DNA from: a virus
Length of the DNA: 31,612 nt
Reading direction: 5' to 3' (one strand)
Virus record (IMG/VR): IMGVR_UViG_3300008954_000175
Location: 1 to 31,612 of that record
Position 1 is the stretch's first letter. Every line of letters begins with the position of its first letter. The notes under the pieces are model-generated. The model was given only the letters and a program-made list of their open reading frames with translations, was not told the DNA's origin and made no database searches. Made by a program: the position numbers and the translations under genes. Below, in pieces: positions 17,101 to 24,920 of this stretch.

Positions 17101-20029
17101 TGCAGATTTAATCCCAGATACAAAAGGAAGAATAAAAGGGCAACCATATATTAAATATTTACAGGGAGCAGTTGGGACTGGTATATATAGTAAAGATTTA
17201 CAAATTGGTATATTAACTAATAGAAAACCTCATACTAGGCCAAATGATATGGCTATCCTTGGTTTAAAAGGATTTTTAGAAAAGGAATATGGAAGGGCTG
17301 CTCTTGTTAATAGCCTTGATGTTGTTAATATATTTGAAGGTGATTATGATGCTGATAAAGTTGATTATTTTTATGGGGCTAGAAAGCCTATGTACAAATA
17401 CGCAGAGAGGGCTGCTGGATTATTTGTACAGGGTGTAGACCCTACTTCTTTAAAGAAGCCATCAACATTTAGTTGGGCTGACCCAGCTGAAACAATTGTA
17501 AGAAACATACAAGATATGTCTGCAAGTGCCGATGTTGCAAAGAAAGTTATAGGTGTAGTTCAAAAAGTTCCAAGGCTTTTGAATAACTTAGATGGAATAG
17601 CAATGTCTGGAGAAAAAGACCCAGCTTTACAATTAAGATTTGGAAATGAAAAACGTATACCTAAGATATTATTTTTTACACCAGGCCCAAAAGGAGAACA
17701 ATATAGAATTACTATTGATTTTAATAGTCTTGATTATTATACGAGGGCAGCTTTAGAAGCTCAGTATATGATTGATATGGGTGGTGGCGTTAATACAGAA
17801 CTGATGAGAGATGTAAGAGATTGGAAAGATAAATTCTTGTTTCCACCTATTGACGAAAGCATTACTCCCAACAAAGTTCAAAGGGATGGGCCTGGATTTA
17901 TTAATCAAAATATTATAAACAATAATGTTTCAAAGCGTTTAAGAATATTTAGAAAGTTTGATAAAGATGGTAATGAGCAAGTATTGACAAGTCTTGAAAA
18001 AGATATAATTAAAACTATGATGAGAGAGTATAGTAAATTACTTAATATAGCGGGAGAAAAAACATTTACAGAGATGAGTGAGCAAAGAGCCACTAAGTAT
18101 GATGATGTATATGAAGCTGCTGATTCTTATTTTAGTTTTCATAGAGATTTAAGTGAAAATCTTTACTATAAGTTAAGATATAAAAAAGATAAATCAGGAA
18201 ATCCCTATTGGAAAATAGATGGAACTGGTGATAGTCAGTTTAAAGAAATGTGGGCTCCAAAAAGTGTTGAGTATGGACTAAAAGATGATAAGGGCAAAAG
18301 AAAGAAACGCTTTGTACCTGAGTTAAATATATTTGATGGTCTTGGTGAACAGATAAAACAAAATAGTCAGTCAATATATACTGGTGAAAAAGGAAATATA
18401 TTAGAGAGGTCTTTAAGACCATTATGGGAATCTGATGTATTTGGCAATAGAAAAGATAGTAAATTTGAGAATTTGCCAGGCGTTACTGGTGAAATGGTTG
18501 GGTATATGGATTCATGGTATCAGCAACTAAGAACTGGAAATTTTTCTGAATATACTGGTTCAATAGAGAATATGCAGTATAATATTATGAAAACAGTAAA
18601 AGACCATAATTCTGGGGCTTATTATATTTCTAGTTTAAAACAAAGTGTTGTTAGAACTCAGAATAGAAATGATATTTCTTATCCAGTTAAGAAAAAGATA
18701 ATTGAGAAAATTAATAAAACTATTAAAGAAGTTGAAAATAAATTAGCGGAAGAATTAGTTAATGATTCATATTGGAAAACTAGAAAAGCTAAAGATTTAA
18801 AGAAATTTACTTTTACTCCAGTTGTCGGCAGAGAGGCAAAAGAGGGTGTAATGCAATTTGATACTATAGAATCAATTAAAGAACATTTACATCAACCATT
18901 GCGTGATTCGGGTAGAGAGTATTTAAAATATATTAAAGATATAAGGAAGATGTTTTATGGTAATAGCACTTCTCTTGCAGATATATTAAAATATGGAGAC
19001 AAGAGTGTATTAAATAAGAGACAGTTAGATTTTCTTAGAGATATGCCTACTATTAGTACCTTTGAAGAAGTTCAATATCAATTACTTGCTAAAGGATTAG
19101 CAGACTATGGAACTCCTTTTGTATTAGAGTTTATGTCTTCTCCAAGAGATAATTATAACATTGGTATCCATAGAGGAAGATTGGTTTCAATGTCATATGG
19201 GAAAACTGGTAGATATAGAAAAGGATTACAGTTTCTTACTAAAATGATTAATGAAAAAGAGGCTGATGACTCTAGAATCAAATTTAATTCATCAGAGAAA
19301 CAAATTGCTGGGCAATTGTTAAGAATAATACAAACAACAGAGGCTAACTTTGAAAGATTTTATAATAAAAAATATGATATGCGTAATTTTGGAGACCCTA
19401 ATTATACAGTAAATATAGGGACTAAAGATAATCCGATTAGATTTAGCCTTGGTGATATTAGGCTTCCCAGCTTTGGAAAAAATTTAGAAAAAGTTGCAGG
19501 TGATTTTAGCAGTATAAGATGGACTAGAGATACAAATAGAATAAGCAGTGGTTTTGAATTGATGAATGATAATTTATTAAGTTTCTATACAGATATAATG
19601 AATTTATCTGGCAAGCAAGCTGAGTTTAAAGATTATCTTGATACTATGCATGGATTAAAAGCTGATATGATTTCAAATAGAACAATTGACCCTATTAAAT
19701 ATTTAGCAACAAGAGCTACAATAGAGAAGGATGTTAAAAGGTTAGTTAATGAAGTATTAACTGGAGGTAAAATGGAAGATAAAACAGATGCGACTGTTCA
19801 GAGGATACTTAATAATCCTGTATATATTATAAATGGTGGACATGTGGGTTCTGGATTCTTTAAGGGTATATCTTTAGAGCAAAAGCCAGCTTATACATTA
19901 AAGAAATTAAAAGAAGTTGTTCAAGTAAAAAATGAATTAAAACGAGCTCAAGAAGAACTTGGTTGGAAGACTGAAAGGTCTGAAAGGCAAGTAGACGAAT
20001 TTGTAAAAAACTGTATAAAGAAAGGGTAG
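11156..20029 (+). CDS. Giant virion protein; candidate double-psi-barrel RNA polymerase
   Basis: This 2957-residue protein starts at TTG 11156; an in-frame stop at 11150 excludes an earlier start. Residues 25-66 form a Pro-rich linker coded by a GC-rich patch. Gly-rich hydrophobic stretches follow at about 67-125, 267-315 and 440-485 and could enter membranes. The key region is N2022-R-K-P2025-H-T-R-P2029-N-D2031, then D2063-Y-D-A-D2067. In E. coli beta-prime, NRAPTLHR is followed by NADFDGD at nearly the same distance. QDE-1-like polymerases also pair RxP...GD with DxDGD. A KKVIGVVQKVPRLLNNL helix (2129 on) and AALEAQYMIDMGGG (2198-2211) could be bridge-like elements. Residues 1570-1620 (K1585, K1614) may hold the partner barrel. 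The usual Gly in DxDGD is Ala here. Virion location is inferred from neighbours. If the polymerase call fails, it remains a giant ejection protein. Confidence 0.5.
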   Translation: MADNLTLKLKEELEKRHGKAVSEADVAAFLQSQVFVGGVPSASPQTQQPTQSLYPWEEPEPAEAPPSLEVGSALNAVGVGLWSAVDTALFGIPGRFVEEEKFLDFEDPLGKYAGAVGGLAGFIAGGPMKLGAKAVQRVAAPFIKKDGFRTVAEASKGMLKRASQHGVDKKVAKDITGHYRKLAQKAQIDPDTARNFGKKATDLLVNYTDDAVRAGRITQAESMAIKKMFGENFTKRPLQDFIGLMHARGLFKSNPRMARVASHAVNEALMFGMIDTAFEGVRIFDPTDPDTYFGMSNFDWTAPMWGASTGLVFSQLQWMNPVGKGAAWGRDFRTGVRAAFSKKAPYKEWSNDQLKSTAKFYGEQLERTLEGSHVVSINHAGKTASVGLLSENVLKQLNHKFGMNEGRNALVGFLEKERNAWGKEIIKASMGEGIHNIGKNWFRMLAGGAAFNFHTFADMFLHGTEVGIHDVLPHFLIGAYLQVGRNPASFDLNSTKMNRLRTNLLGLGVKLETLPSEIPSFKNTPSRFVNGINELVHKETLVAFENRGLGSRVFEATEGKLPEGEVSAKVQGNTKYERLREEMSSHFEYLKPLDETSAREAKEVVEIFERETGLKSLKEYDRHFDEASVQSTKKLEGEFPNILEKVKQGDELGELKIIRDEKGRYQTPETIIASEELLQRARNGELEWIIDANGEKVTDGKLAEKILMDKLDGYAMVVEASAAMKKSKSMPAGKETIEVKNEGTLRNVFESVTNAEQRINEAFPSKMSYSDAFTFSNSAPEYFTIIGRNMAIESSKMMSHIFSRNFESRDELISHMRRAGLLVGEGVTNPLLRTDLSKIEFSKTEDVAQQARDVELRRVLRRVQMLQSMMGGYEKSQDIDRVTVERDNVEKLASFLSNNGIDGIGSKQKLPEWIFQDTMNYIIRDKIKNAPNLQLEEMNAFMRIADMEMANFNMDLKKGQQGFEISMIDEAFVPSGFKSQAIEYNNFALEIIQKSNGLIESAGRKKVVNGNDVTALLGALPKYEGTVAQAPAREALLEFIDNLPRGQKITHALGQYVMEGGSPDVINWLTKNGVLEYNKKSSTGWNTNMEKFNNELQARLLNRVEKQGFTPEYVQETIRREEQAARAAMDVASLPDADLRFDANKFLEKYNLDRIDYSVESKERKREVIDELILSKHAPREDRVPSPDVINNVLQRISVKNDKGEWVEYKNIPESDKTYVKRKITEDVLKLIASQYNSVKVNSFKLENGNVTEGEAFQQDTRLRRLIGDELNLPLTIIEKEAIVYEQFGGRIHRRFIDMFGNSSDLPKWERDRILPIREELGRLLNMRSRSFGSEHPDGMVIFQISKDTSPIAIPRQSLENMNGSYAKFAEWALKNKNLNDAIKRRITEIANKIQDAETYGKPTEYDYQVMLSQLVFNDMLRGQKKTRKLEDFLNDVDVEKTMGRIKLYDSKNFIKADRQLVWSMSTVYRESLKDNLTYEALNKVMRQDGFGVAIWNDADYANVRTEVQKVLKDRGFTEKQISDLFDRTLGDAHEKVSSFDSIGFVSKGQMRFLHAMQGHNPNSYNPVKPVIASGGRSGQLLMGKTLFIYDKALDPFFETNSGVDILLASTGAKAYNEGRKRDGLDDTVINQPYNRINSLRPIGQQKIRKIPIDALGFKPEVDLAFKDAKESTSDFNYMRQSELDLMFRQNYETDINRAVQSMKDLNVDPMRIRRFILDVMGGEGLGIDPASGGAQHLNNLVRYSSMHVDANPMSYSEQIVKNKMYNVFINSILNGKRSSIKTEQGIDARYGGQSPIIQVADARYRLNPTIVDADGKMKLRGEIMIGQHERSSSLSDIANSGRDMVLVDGAKVIDPKEFFGSYQTKREGKKYIWDDMMREGLSLGELYDIIEIGKRGAKPGKIYDVVVDMYENPKIKDRTGQNRDIWIVDNLAEAESQLKSIKSGVGKGKNFANEITSYKDHYIIKHKSGDDKHIYIRGTEPADLIPDTKGRIKGQPYIKYLQGAVGTGIYSKDLQIGILTNRKPHTRPNDMAILGLKGFLEKEYGRAALVNSLDVVNIFEGDYDADKVDYFYGARKPMYKYAERAAGLFVQGVDPTSLKKPSTFSWADPAETIVRNIQDMSASADVAKKVIGVVQKVPRLLNNLDGIAMSGEKDPALQLRFGNEKRIPKILFFTPGPKGEQYRITIDFNSLDYYTRAALEAQYMIDMGGGVNTELMRDVRDWKDKFLFPPIDESITPNKVQRDGPGFINQNIINNNVSKRLRIFRKFDKDGNEQVLTSLEKDIIKTMMREYSKLLNIAGEKTFTEMSEQRATKYDDVYEAADSYFSFHRDLSENLYYKLRYKKDKSGNPYWKIDGTGDSQFKEMWAPKSVEYGLKDDKGKRKKRFVPELNIFDGLGEQIKQNSQSIYTGEKGNILERSLRPLWESDVFGNRKDSKFENLPGVTGEMVGYMDSWYQQLRTGNFSEYTGSIENMQYNIMKTVKDHNSGAYYISSLKQSVVRTQNRNDISYPVKKKIIEKINKTIKEVENKLAEELVNDSYWKTRKAKDLKKFTFTPVVGREAKEGVMQFDTIESIKEHLHQPLRDSGREYLKYIKDIRKMFYGNSTSLADILKYGDKSVLNKRQLDFLRDMPTISTFEEVQYQLLAKGLADYGTPFVLEFMSSPRDNYNIGIHRGRLVSMSYGKTGRYRKGLQFLTKMINEKEADDSRIKFNSSEKQIAGQLLRIIQTTEANFERFYNKKYDMRNFGDPNYTVNIGTKDNPIRFSLGDIRLPSFGKNLEKVAGDFSSIRWTRDTNRISSGFELMNDNLLSFYTDIMNLSGKQAEFKDYLDTMHGLKADMISNRTIDPIKYLATRATIEKDVKRLVNEVLTGGKMEDKTDATVQRILNNPVYIINGGHVGSGFFKGISLEQKPAYTLKKLKEVVQVKNELKRAQEELGWKTERSERQVDEFVKNCIKKG

Positions 20030-20032
20030 TTA

Positions 20033-22726
20033 ATGGCTTCTGTATGTTTACCTAATGCAAGAGATTTAGGAAAAGAAATAAAAAGGTGGGCTCAGCTTCC
20101 AAAAGTTAAAGCTACATTTAGAGACCCATATGAAGCTGCTATGAAACTTGTAGAAGCTGAGTTCCTTATGCCACTAGAGGAAATAGGATTGAGAAATAAT
20201 GACATAACTAAAGGGCAATTAAGGTCTTATGAGCATAGATTAAAAGAATTAAATACTGCAATATCAAGAGGAGATTTAGGTAATGCATTTGTAACCTCAT
20301 TTTGGCAAACATCACATCAGGGTAAAAAAGACCCTGTTATTGGTTCTGTATTGAGAAATATGCAGAGGTCTGATTTTTATTTTAGAGAACAATCATCTAC
20401 TAATAAAAACTTGATGCAAGGTATGATGGGAAGTATAGAGAAAGAAGCTATTTCTAGAGGTATTATAAGCAAACTTGGAATAAAGGCGAGCGGTGTTCAG
20501 AAAGAAATGAGAAAACTTGACAATGCATTACAGCAAGCCATTGTTGATTATAAAAATAAAGAGACTGTTAGTACTAAAGAAATTGAAAAAGCACAAAAAA
20601 AGATAGATTCATATATCAGCGATACATATTTGAAAGTTTATGATGATTTATTATATACAGTAGAAAATGACCTGGGTAGATTAGAGTCTAAAAAGTTTAA
20701 AACTCTTTCGGAGAAAGATAAGAAAAAGGTTAGAGAAGGAAAGTTAAATATAAAATTAGATGCTTTAGATTTAGCAGAAGCAAAGACAAGGGATGGGTCT
20801 CCATTAAGTAAAGATATGTATAACGCGTTAGTTAGTTATAAAACACTTATGGATGGGTTATATAAACAATTAAAGAATGGAGTTGATGCTAGGATAGATA
20901 GTATTATAGAAAGGATGCAAGTATCTCAAGGAGGTATGAGTCTTGCTAAACTTAAAGAAGTAAAGAAAAAACTTCAAGATAAACTGATGCCAAGATATGA
21001 AGGAAATGGATTTTATCCTCATTATACTAGAGATTTACACGTTGATTTTATGAATGGTTTGATGCCTCATTTTGATGCGATACAAAATGCTTCTAATTTA
21101 TATATTAAAAGTAAAAGTAGCAATCAAACATTAAGACAAGTCGTAGATGGTATGGATAATTATATAAGCAATCATGTTAAAACAAGAACAGATGATTATC
21201 AGTATAGTAGAAACTTTCTTAATTCTGTTACTAATTATATTAGTGACGTAAATAGATTCAATTATCAAGCATTTATGGATAAGCATTATATAGAAGGGCT
21301 GACTGCAGTTGAAAGAATATATAAAACAGATGGAAATGCTAAAGGATATGGTGAAAATATTGCTAAATATATAACAGATTTACATACAGCTGCTAATGGT
21401 GATATGAATTTATCTCCTAAAACTAGAGCATTAATGAGAACTATTCTTGGGTTTGAGTTTATATCTAAACTAGGTATTAACCCTAGAGGTGCATTAAGAA
21501 ACTGGTTTCAGAGATTATTAGATTATGTGGAGTGGGGCCCTGGCCAAATGAAGAGGACAAAGGAAGTTATTAATAGAATGTCTGGAGTTACTGAGGAAAG
21601 CTTAGAAACTGAGCTGAAGAAAGTTGGATTATTATTTGATGAAGTTTCTCCTCAATTAATTGAAAGTGAAATAAAAGGGCAAGCATCTACCTTTAGACAA
21701 TTAACATTTAACGAACAAACTGGCAAACATGAATTTCATAAACAAGGAACACTTGAAAAGATTGCCGATAAGGTAGGATGGGCCGCTGGTAAATCTAGTA
21801 TATTGCATAGAACAGCAGAGAACTCTAACCGTAAAAGAACATTTAAAATAGCTTTTGCTCAAATGTATGATTGGCTTGATAGCCCTAGGTATAGAGAAGT
21901 AATGAAAGACAAAAATCCAGATGTTACAGAAAAACAAATACAAAACAGCATTAAAAGACGAGCAAGAAACTATGGGATTAACATGACAGTATTAAATCAT
22001 TTTGATTATGCTGAATATGCTAGAAGTAAATGGACTAGAAATCCAGTGGGTAAATTCATGTTCCAATTTCAACATTACAGTTTTGAGTTCTTCGAACGCA
22101 ATTTAAAAATAATGAGAGAAGCTAAGCATGATGTATTGTCTGGAAATTTTAAGCCAGGTGAGAATGCTCAAGGATTGTTTAAAGCATATAATATGGCAAA
22201 AGCATATTTTTTAGCACCAGTTATCGCAGCTGCTTTGACAGGTATGGATTTTGATAACATTATTGAACATGACACAGCAGAAAGAATGAAACAGTTAGCT
22301 GTAGCATTTACTGGTGATGAAGATGAAATTAAAGAAGCTTTTTATGGTAAAGGGCCTATTATAGCAACATTTGGTGGCCCAATTACATCTGACCTCATAG
22401 ATATAGGAGTCATGATGGATTTTATAAACATAGATGACGATGGATTATTGGCAAAAATATCAGGTATGGAGAAATACGACCCCAATACCCGCTCCACGAA
22501 GACGTCGCAAGGTCTAAGGATTCTTAATACCGCTGTTGGTAGAGCATATGAACAGCATATACCACAATTATTATCAGGAAGAATTGGATGGCCTTTACAA
22601 GCAGAATTTGGATTGTATCCCACAGCCGAAGCTAGGAAGAAACAAAAAGCCCAACAAGCTGCTAGGGAAAAAATATTACCTAAAGAATTAGAATTAGCTC
22701 TTCAAGCTTTAGAAAGAAGACAGTAG
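20033..22726 (+). CDS. Large internal/ejected virion protein
   Basis: This 897-residue, mainly helical basic protein is the last gene of the plus-strand module. AAAGGG lies six bases before the ATG. Residues about 670-695 (NPVGKFMFQFQHYSFEFFER, then NLKIM) match a pattern seen near the C-terminus of very large phage structural proteins, where an aromatic-rich helix precedes a hydrophobic one. Here AKAYFLAPVIAAALTGM follows (about 721-738), then a Gly-rich segment FGGPITSDLIDIGVMMDF. No catalytic motif was seen. A short GC-rich patch (22471-22510) stands out in the AT-rich gene. Its place after the giant protein suggests a partner in genome ejection. The function is unknown beyond that. Confidence 0.55.
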   Translation: MASVCLPNARDLGKEIKRWAQLPKVKATFRDPYEAAMKLVEAEFLMPLEEIGLRNNDITKGQLRSYEHRLKELNTAISRGDLGNAFVTSFWQTSHQGKKDPVIGSVLRNMQRSDFYFREQSSTNKNLMQGMMGSIEKEAISRGIISKLGIKASGVQKEMRKLDNALQQAIVDYKNKETVSTKEIEKAQKKIDSYISDTYLKVYDDLLYTVENDLGRLESKKFKTLSEKDKKKVREGKLNIKLDALDLAEAKTRDGSPLSKDMYNALVSYKTLMDGLYKQLKNGVDARIDSIIERMQVSQGGMSLAKLKEVKKKLQDKLMPRYEGNGFYPHYTRDLHVDFMNGLMPHFDAIQNASNLYIKSKSSNQTLRQVVDGMDNYISNHVKTRTDDYQYSRNFLNSVTNYISDVNRFNYQAFMDKHYIEGLTAVERIYKTDGNAKGYGENIAKYITDLHTAANGDMNLSPKTRALMRTILGFEFISKLGINPRGALRNWFQRLLDYVEWGPGQMKRTKEVINRMSGVTEESLETELKKVGLLFDEVSPQLIESEIKGQASTFRQLTFNEQTGKHEFHKQGTLEKIADKVGWAAGKSSILHRTAENSNRKRTFKIAFAQMYDWLDSPRYREVMKDKNPDVTEKQIQNSIKRRARNYGINMTVLNHFDYAEYARSKWTRNPVGKFMFQFQHYSFEFFERNLKIMREAKHDVLSGNFKPGENAQGLFKAYNMAKAYFLAPVIAAALTGMDFDNIIEHDTAERMKQLAVAFTGDEDEIKEAFYGKGPIIATFGGPITSDLIDIGVMMDFINIDDDGLLAKISGMEKYDPNTRSTKTSQGLRILNTAVGRAYEQHIPQLLSGRIGWPLQAEFGLYPTAEARKKQKAQQAAREKILPKELELALQALERRQ

Positions 22727-22777
22727 GTTTCGGCAGGAAAAATACCAAAACCTGCCGAGAGCCATATCAACCTACTG
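22721..22777. terminator. Nested stem-loop between convergent modules
   Basis: The inner stem TCGGCAGG/CCTGCCGA (22730-22737 and 22751-22758) has a 13-base loop. The outer stem CAGTAGGTT/AACCTACTG (22721-22729 and 22769-22777) is separated from it on one side by ten bases. The structure includes the last codons of the plus-strand gene and ends six bases before the stop of the minus-strand gene, as expected of a bidirectional terminator. A run of T after the stem is missing on both strands, so it may instead stop antisense transcription by another route or protect mRNA ends. Confidence 0.65.
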
Positions 22778-22782
22778 CCTAA

Positions 22783-22980
22783 TTATGATTTTGCAAAATT
22801 AAAAGATTTTTCCATAACTTCACCAAATTCCATTATACCTTTTAATGTAGAATAAGTAATTATTTCTTGTTCTTCCGTTGTAGATTTTTCAGCTAATTTC
22901 ATTAGATTTAAATTCGCTTCTAATATCATTCTTAGCATTTCATAGTTAGTTGAATTTATATCTGCATACTTAATCTTCAT
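22783..22980 (-). CDS. Small acidic helical protein
   Basis: This 65-residue protein (MKIKYADINSTNYEMLRMIL and onward) is acidic and almost fully helical by appearance (ANLNLMKLAEKSTTEEQEI, TLKGIMEFGEVMEKSFNFA). GGAG lies eight bases before the ATG, and the start overlaps the end of the RuvC-like gene by 11 bases. It is the last gene of the minus-strand module and ends next to the convergent stem-loop. I do not recognise a family. Coupling to the resolvase gene hints at a replication-related role, but no motif supports a function. Confidence 0.6.
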   Translation of the reverse strand: MKIKYADINSTNYEMLRMILEANLNLMKLAEKSTTEEQEIITYSTLKGIMEFGEVMEKSFNFAKS

Positions 22981-23458
22981 TGGCTCTTCTCCAAACTGCT
23001 ATGCATATTGCGTCTGATGTATATAATGTTGCTTTGTCATAAAAACATTTTGCTATTTTTTTCAATTCTTGTTTCCTCTCTTTTTTATTTTTTGGTAAAC
23101 TAAAATCTTTTTGCCATACTCTTGGCATGACTAATTCATAGTTTATATTATTTGATTCTAAGATTCCTATCCAAGCTCCATAGTTCATTCCAAATTTAAA
23201 AGCTGAGCTTCTAGCGTCTGTTGGAAATGCGTGAACTTTTTCTAATGTACATGTATAAGAATTTTTATTAATTGATTTAACTAACTCAGCCATTTCTTTA
23301 AATGTTGGCGGGCATTTATAAGCTTCAACATAATCATCATGTAATATTGCTATTCCCCCAGACTTGCCAGGGTCAATTGCTATATATTTTTTTTCAGAAG
23401 ATTCTGTTTTTACTTTTATCTTTTTGGTATCTCTTGCTATTTTTTGCTTTTGTGCCAT
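22970..23458 (-). CDS. RuvC-like Holliday junction resolvase
   Basis: This 162-residue protein has the RNase H-fold pattern of phage RuvC-like resolvases, which cut four-way junctions made during replication and recombination. The first strand IAIDPGKSGGIAIL holds Asp29. TCTLEKVHAF holds Glu73. The conserved block VMPRVWQKDF (110-119) matches the 'PxxWQ' element of this family. LYTSDAICIAVW holds Asp149. A basic 20-residue N-terminal extension precedes the core. I chose ATG 23458; a GTG at 23476 would add six residues. The first 65 bases overlap the zinc-ribbon gene upstream. Together with the nuclease, annealing protein and helicase it makes a recombination-dependent replication set. Confidence 0.8.
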   Translation of the reverse strand: MAQKQKIARDTKKIKVKTESSEKKYIAIDPGKSGGIAILHDDYVEAYKCPPTFKEMAELVKSINKNSYTCTLEKVHAFPTDARSSAFKFGMNYGAWIGILESNNINYELVMPRVWQKDFSLPKNKKERKQELKKIAKCFYDKATLYTSDAICIAVWRRANED

Positions 23459-23609
23459 AATATTCTCTAGTTGCACATTTTTTGCATATTATTAGTTCTT
23501 TTTTTGATATTGGAGCTGTATAATGATATACATAAGAAGATTCTAAAGAACTACACATTTCACATTCACTTCTTTGAGCCTTTAGTATCTTTTTTATCTT
23601 TGGTATCAT
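23394..23609 (-). CDS. Small zinc-ribbon protein between helicase and resolvase
   Basis: This 71-residue basic protein has two CxxC pairs (C16-E-M-C19 and C42-K-K-C45) with 22 residues between them, the layout of a zinc ribbon. The C-terminus is strongly basic (KAKNSKRYQKDKSKNRIF). Its start overlaps the helicase gene by 44 bases and its end overlaps the resolvase gene by 65 bases, both in other frames, so it uses very little private DNA. No good ribosome binding site is visible, and coupling to the helicase stop is likely. Nucleic-acid binding is probable from the ribbon and the charge. The long overlaps leave some doubt about the exact start. Confidence 0.55.
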   Translation of the reverse strand: MIPKIKKILKAQRSECEMCSSLESSYVYHYTAPISKKELIICKKCATREYYGTKAKNSKRYQKDKSKNRIF

Positions 23610-24909
23610 TAAATGCTAATTCTCTATTAGAATAGAATTTACACTTATTGCCATTAAATCCCACCATATAACTTCCAACATTGCCATATCTTGCTTTTGC
23701 TGATATAATTTTACTTTCGTATCGGTCATATGATGCGCTGTCAAAGTTATATCCATAGAATACAAACATAGCAGTTTCAGCTGTTTGTTCTATAACTCCA
23801 CTTTCTGAATAATCACTCATTCTGGGTTCTGGGTTTATCCTTCTGTCCATTTCTCTGTTTAACTGACTTAATAGGAAAGCACTAGCATTTTCACTTTTAC
23901 ATATCCATTTATACTCTTGCATTATTTTTTCAATTTCAAATCGCCTTCCTTCGTTCGCTCCATCAGCTTGTATTAATTGAATATAATCGTCAATGATTAC
24001 ATCTGGTTTATGTTTTGCTATCTCAGACATAGTATCACTTAAACATCTGATATGGTCATACATTATAAGATTAGCGTATTTTTTCTTTATATTCTTTAAT
24101 TGCATTTCCATTAATACATCAGAGCCATCACTAAAATCATTTCTTCTAACATTAGCATATAATAGATGAGAGTCTTCAAGTACACACATCTTTTTAATCA
24201 TTTCAGTATTACTCATCTCTCTATTAAATAACATAACTTTTAGCCCTTGTTCTATTAATCTCTTTAATACATTTATCATTAAAGTCGTTTTACCATGACC
24301 TGGCCTTCCTCCAAGAACTGTTATTTCTTTTCTAGTCATTCCCCCTGCGGGGTAATCAAGAACTTCCATACCAAAAGGAATAATATTGCCACCTTCTTTA
24401 ATATTTATTTTAGCTTCTTCTACAATATCTTCTATAGTTTTTGCTCTTGAGGGCTGTATTTCTTTAAGCTCATCCACTAATCTTGTATGTTCATCAAGTA
24501 TTTTTTGTATGTCTTCTCCTTCATCAAAACTTAGATTATACAGTTTATTAGCACTTTTAGCTGTTTCTCTTTGTATATATTTTTCCCAAATAATTCTAGC
24601 ATATTCTTCAACATTAGCAGTTGTTGGTACTTTTTCTGGTAATCCAGTTAAATAATATCCAGAGAAAGCATCATCATTTTTATATAACGCTTTAGATTTC
24701 TCCATTACAGTTACTATATCTATAGGAGAGTTTTCTTTATATAATGCAGTAATTACCTTCCATATTCTTTTATTTTCATTATTATAAAAGGCATCACTTA
24801 CTCTAATCCACGGTGCTACTTTTTCATATATATCTTTACCTTCTAAGAGTACACTACCAAGTAAAGATTCTTCAGCATCATAACTTTTAGGAAAAGGTTT
24901 TGTTTTCAT
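23566..24909 (-). CDS. dnaB: Replicative DNA helicase, DnaB-like
   Basis: This 447-residue protein has both DnaB domains. The N-terminal helical domain (residues 7-110) contains DAEESLLGSVLLE and FYNNENKRIW. The C-terminal RecA-like ATPase has Walker A GGRPGHGKT (200-208), Walker B DVIIDD (303-308) and the LLSQLNREMDRR block (346-357). It also has SDYSESGVIEQTAE (365-378) with the arginine-finger region beyond it. The protein would form a hexamer that unwinds DNA at the fork on 5'-tailed strands. The length is normal for the family. AAAGGAAC precedes the ATG, twelve bases after the methylase stop. No primase is visible in the window, and this protein lacks a primase zinc domain, so priming must come from elsewhere. 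Confidence 0.93.
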   Translation of the reverse strand: MKTKPFPKSYDAEESLLGSVLLEGKDIYEKVAPWIRVSDAFYNNENKRIWKVITALYKENSPIDIVTVMEKSKALYKNDDAFSGYYLTGLPEKVPTTANVEEYARIIWEKYIQRETAKSANKLYNLSFDEGEDIQKILDEHTRLVDELKEIQPSRAKTIEDIVEEAKINIKEGGNIIPFGMEVLDYPAGGMTRKEITVLGGRPGHGKTTLMINVLKRLIEQGLKVMLFNREMSNTEMIKKMCVLEDSHLLYANVRRNDFSDGSDVLMEMQLKNIKKKYANLIMYDHIRCLSDTMSEIAKHKPDVIIDDYIQLIQADGANEGRRFEIEKIMQEYKWICKSENASAFLLSQLNREMDRRINPEPRMSDYSESGVIEQTAETAMFVFYGYNFDSASYDRYESKIISAKARYGNVGSYMVGFNGNKCKFYSNRELAFNDTKDKKDTKGSKK

Positions 24910-24920
24910 ATTGTTCCTTT

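Noticed and set aside
11156-20029. T7/N4-type single-subunit polymerase in the giant protein
   Set aside because: I could not find the characteristic motif set of that family, whereas the DxDxD loop with the upstream NRxP strand fits the two-barrel type.
24386-24655. Plus-strand frame of 89 codons inside the helicase gene
   Set aside because: It lies opposite the well-supported DnaB coding sequence and its hydrophobic Ser/Leu content arises from the reverse of acidic helix codons.
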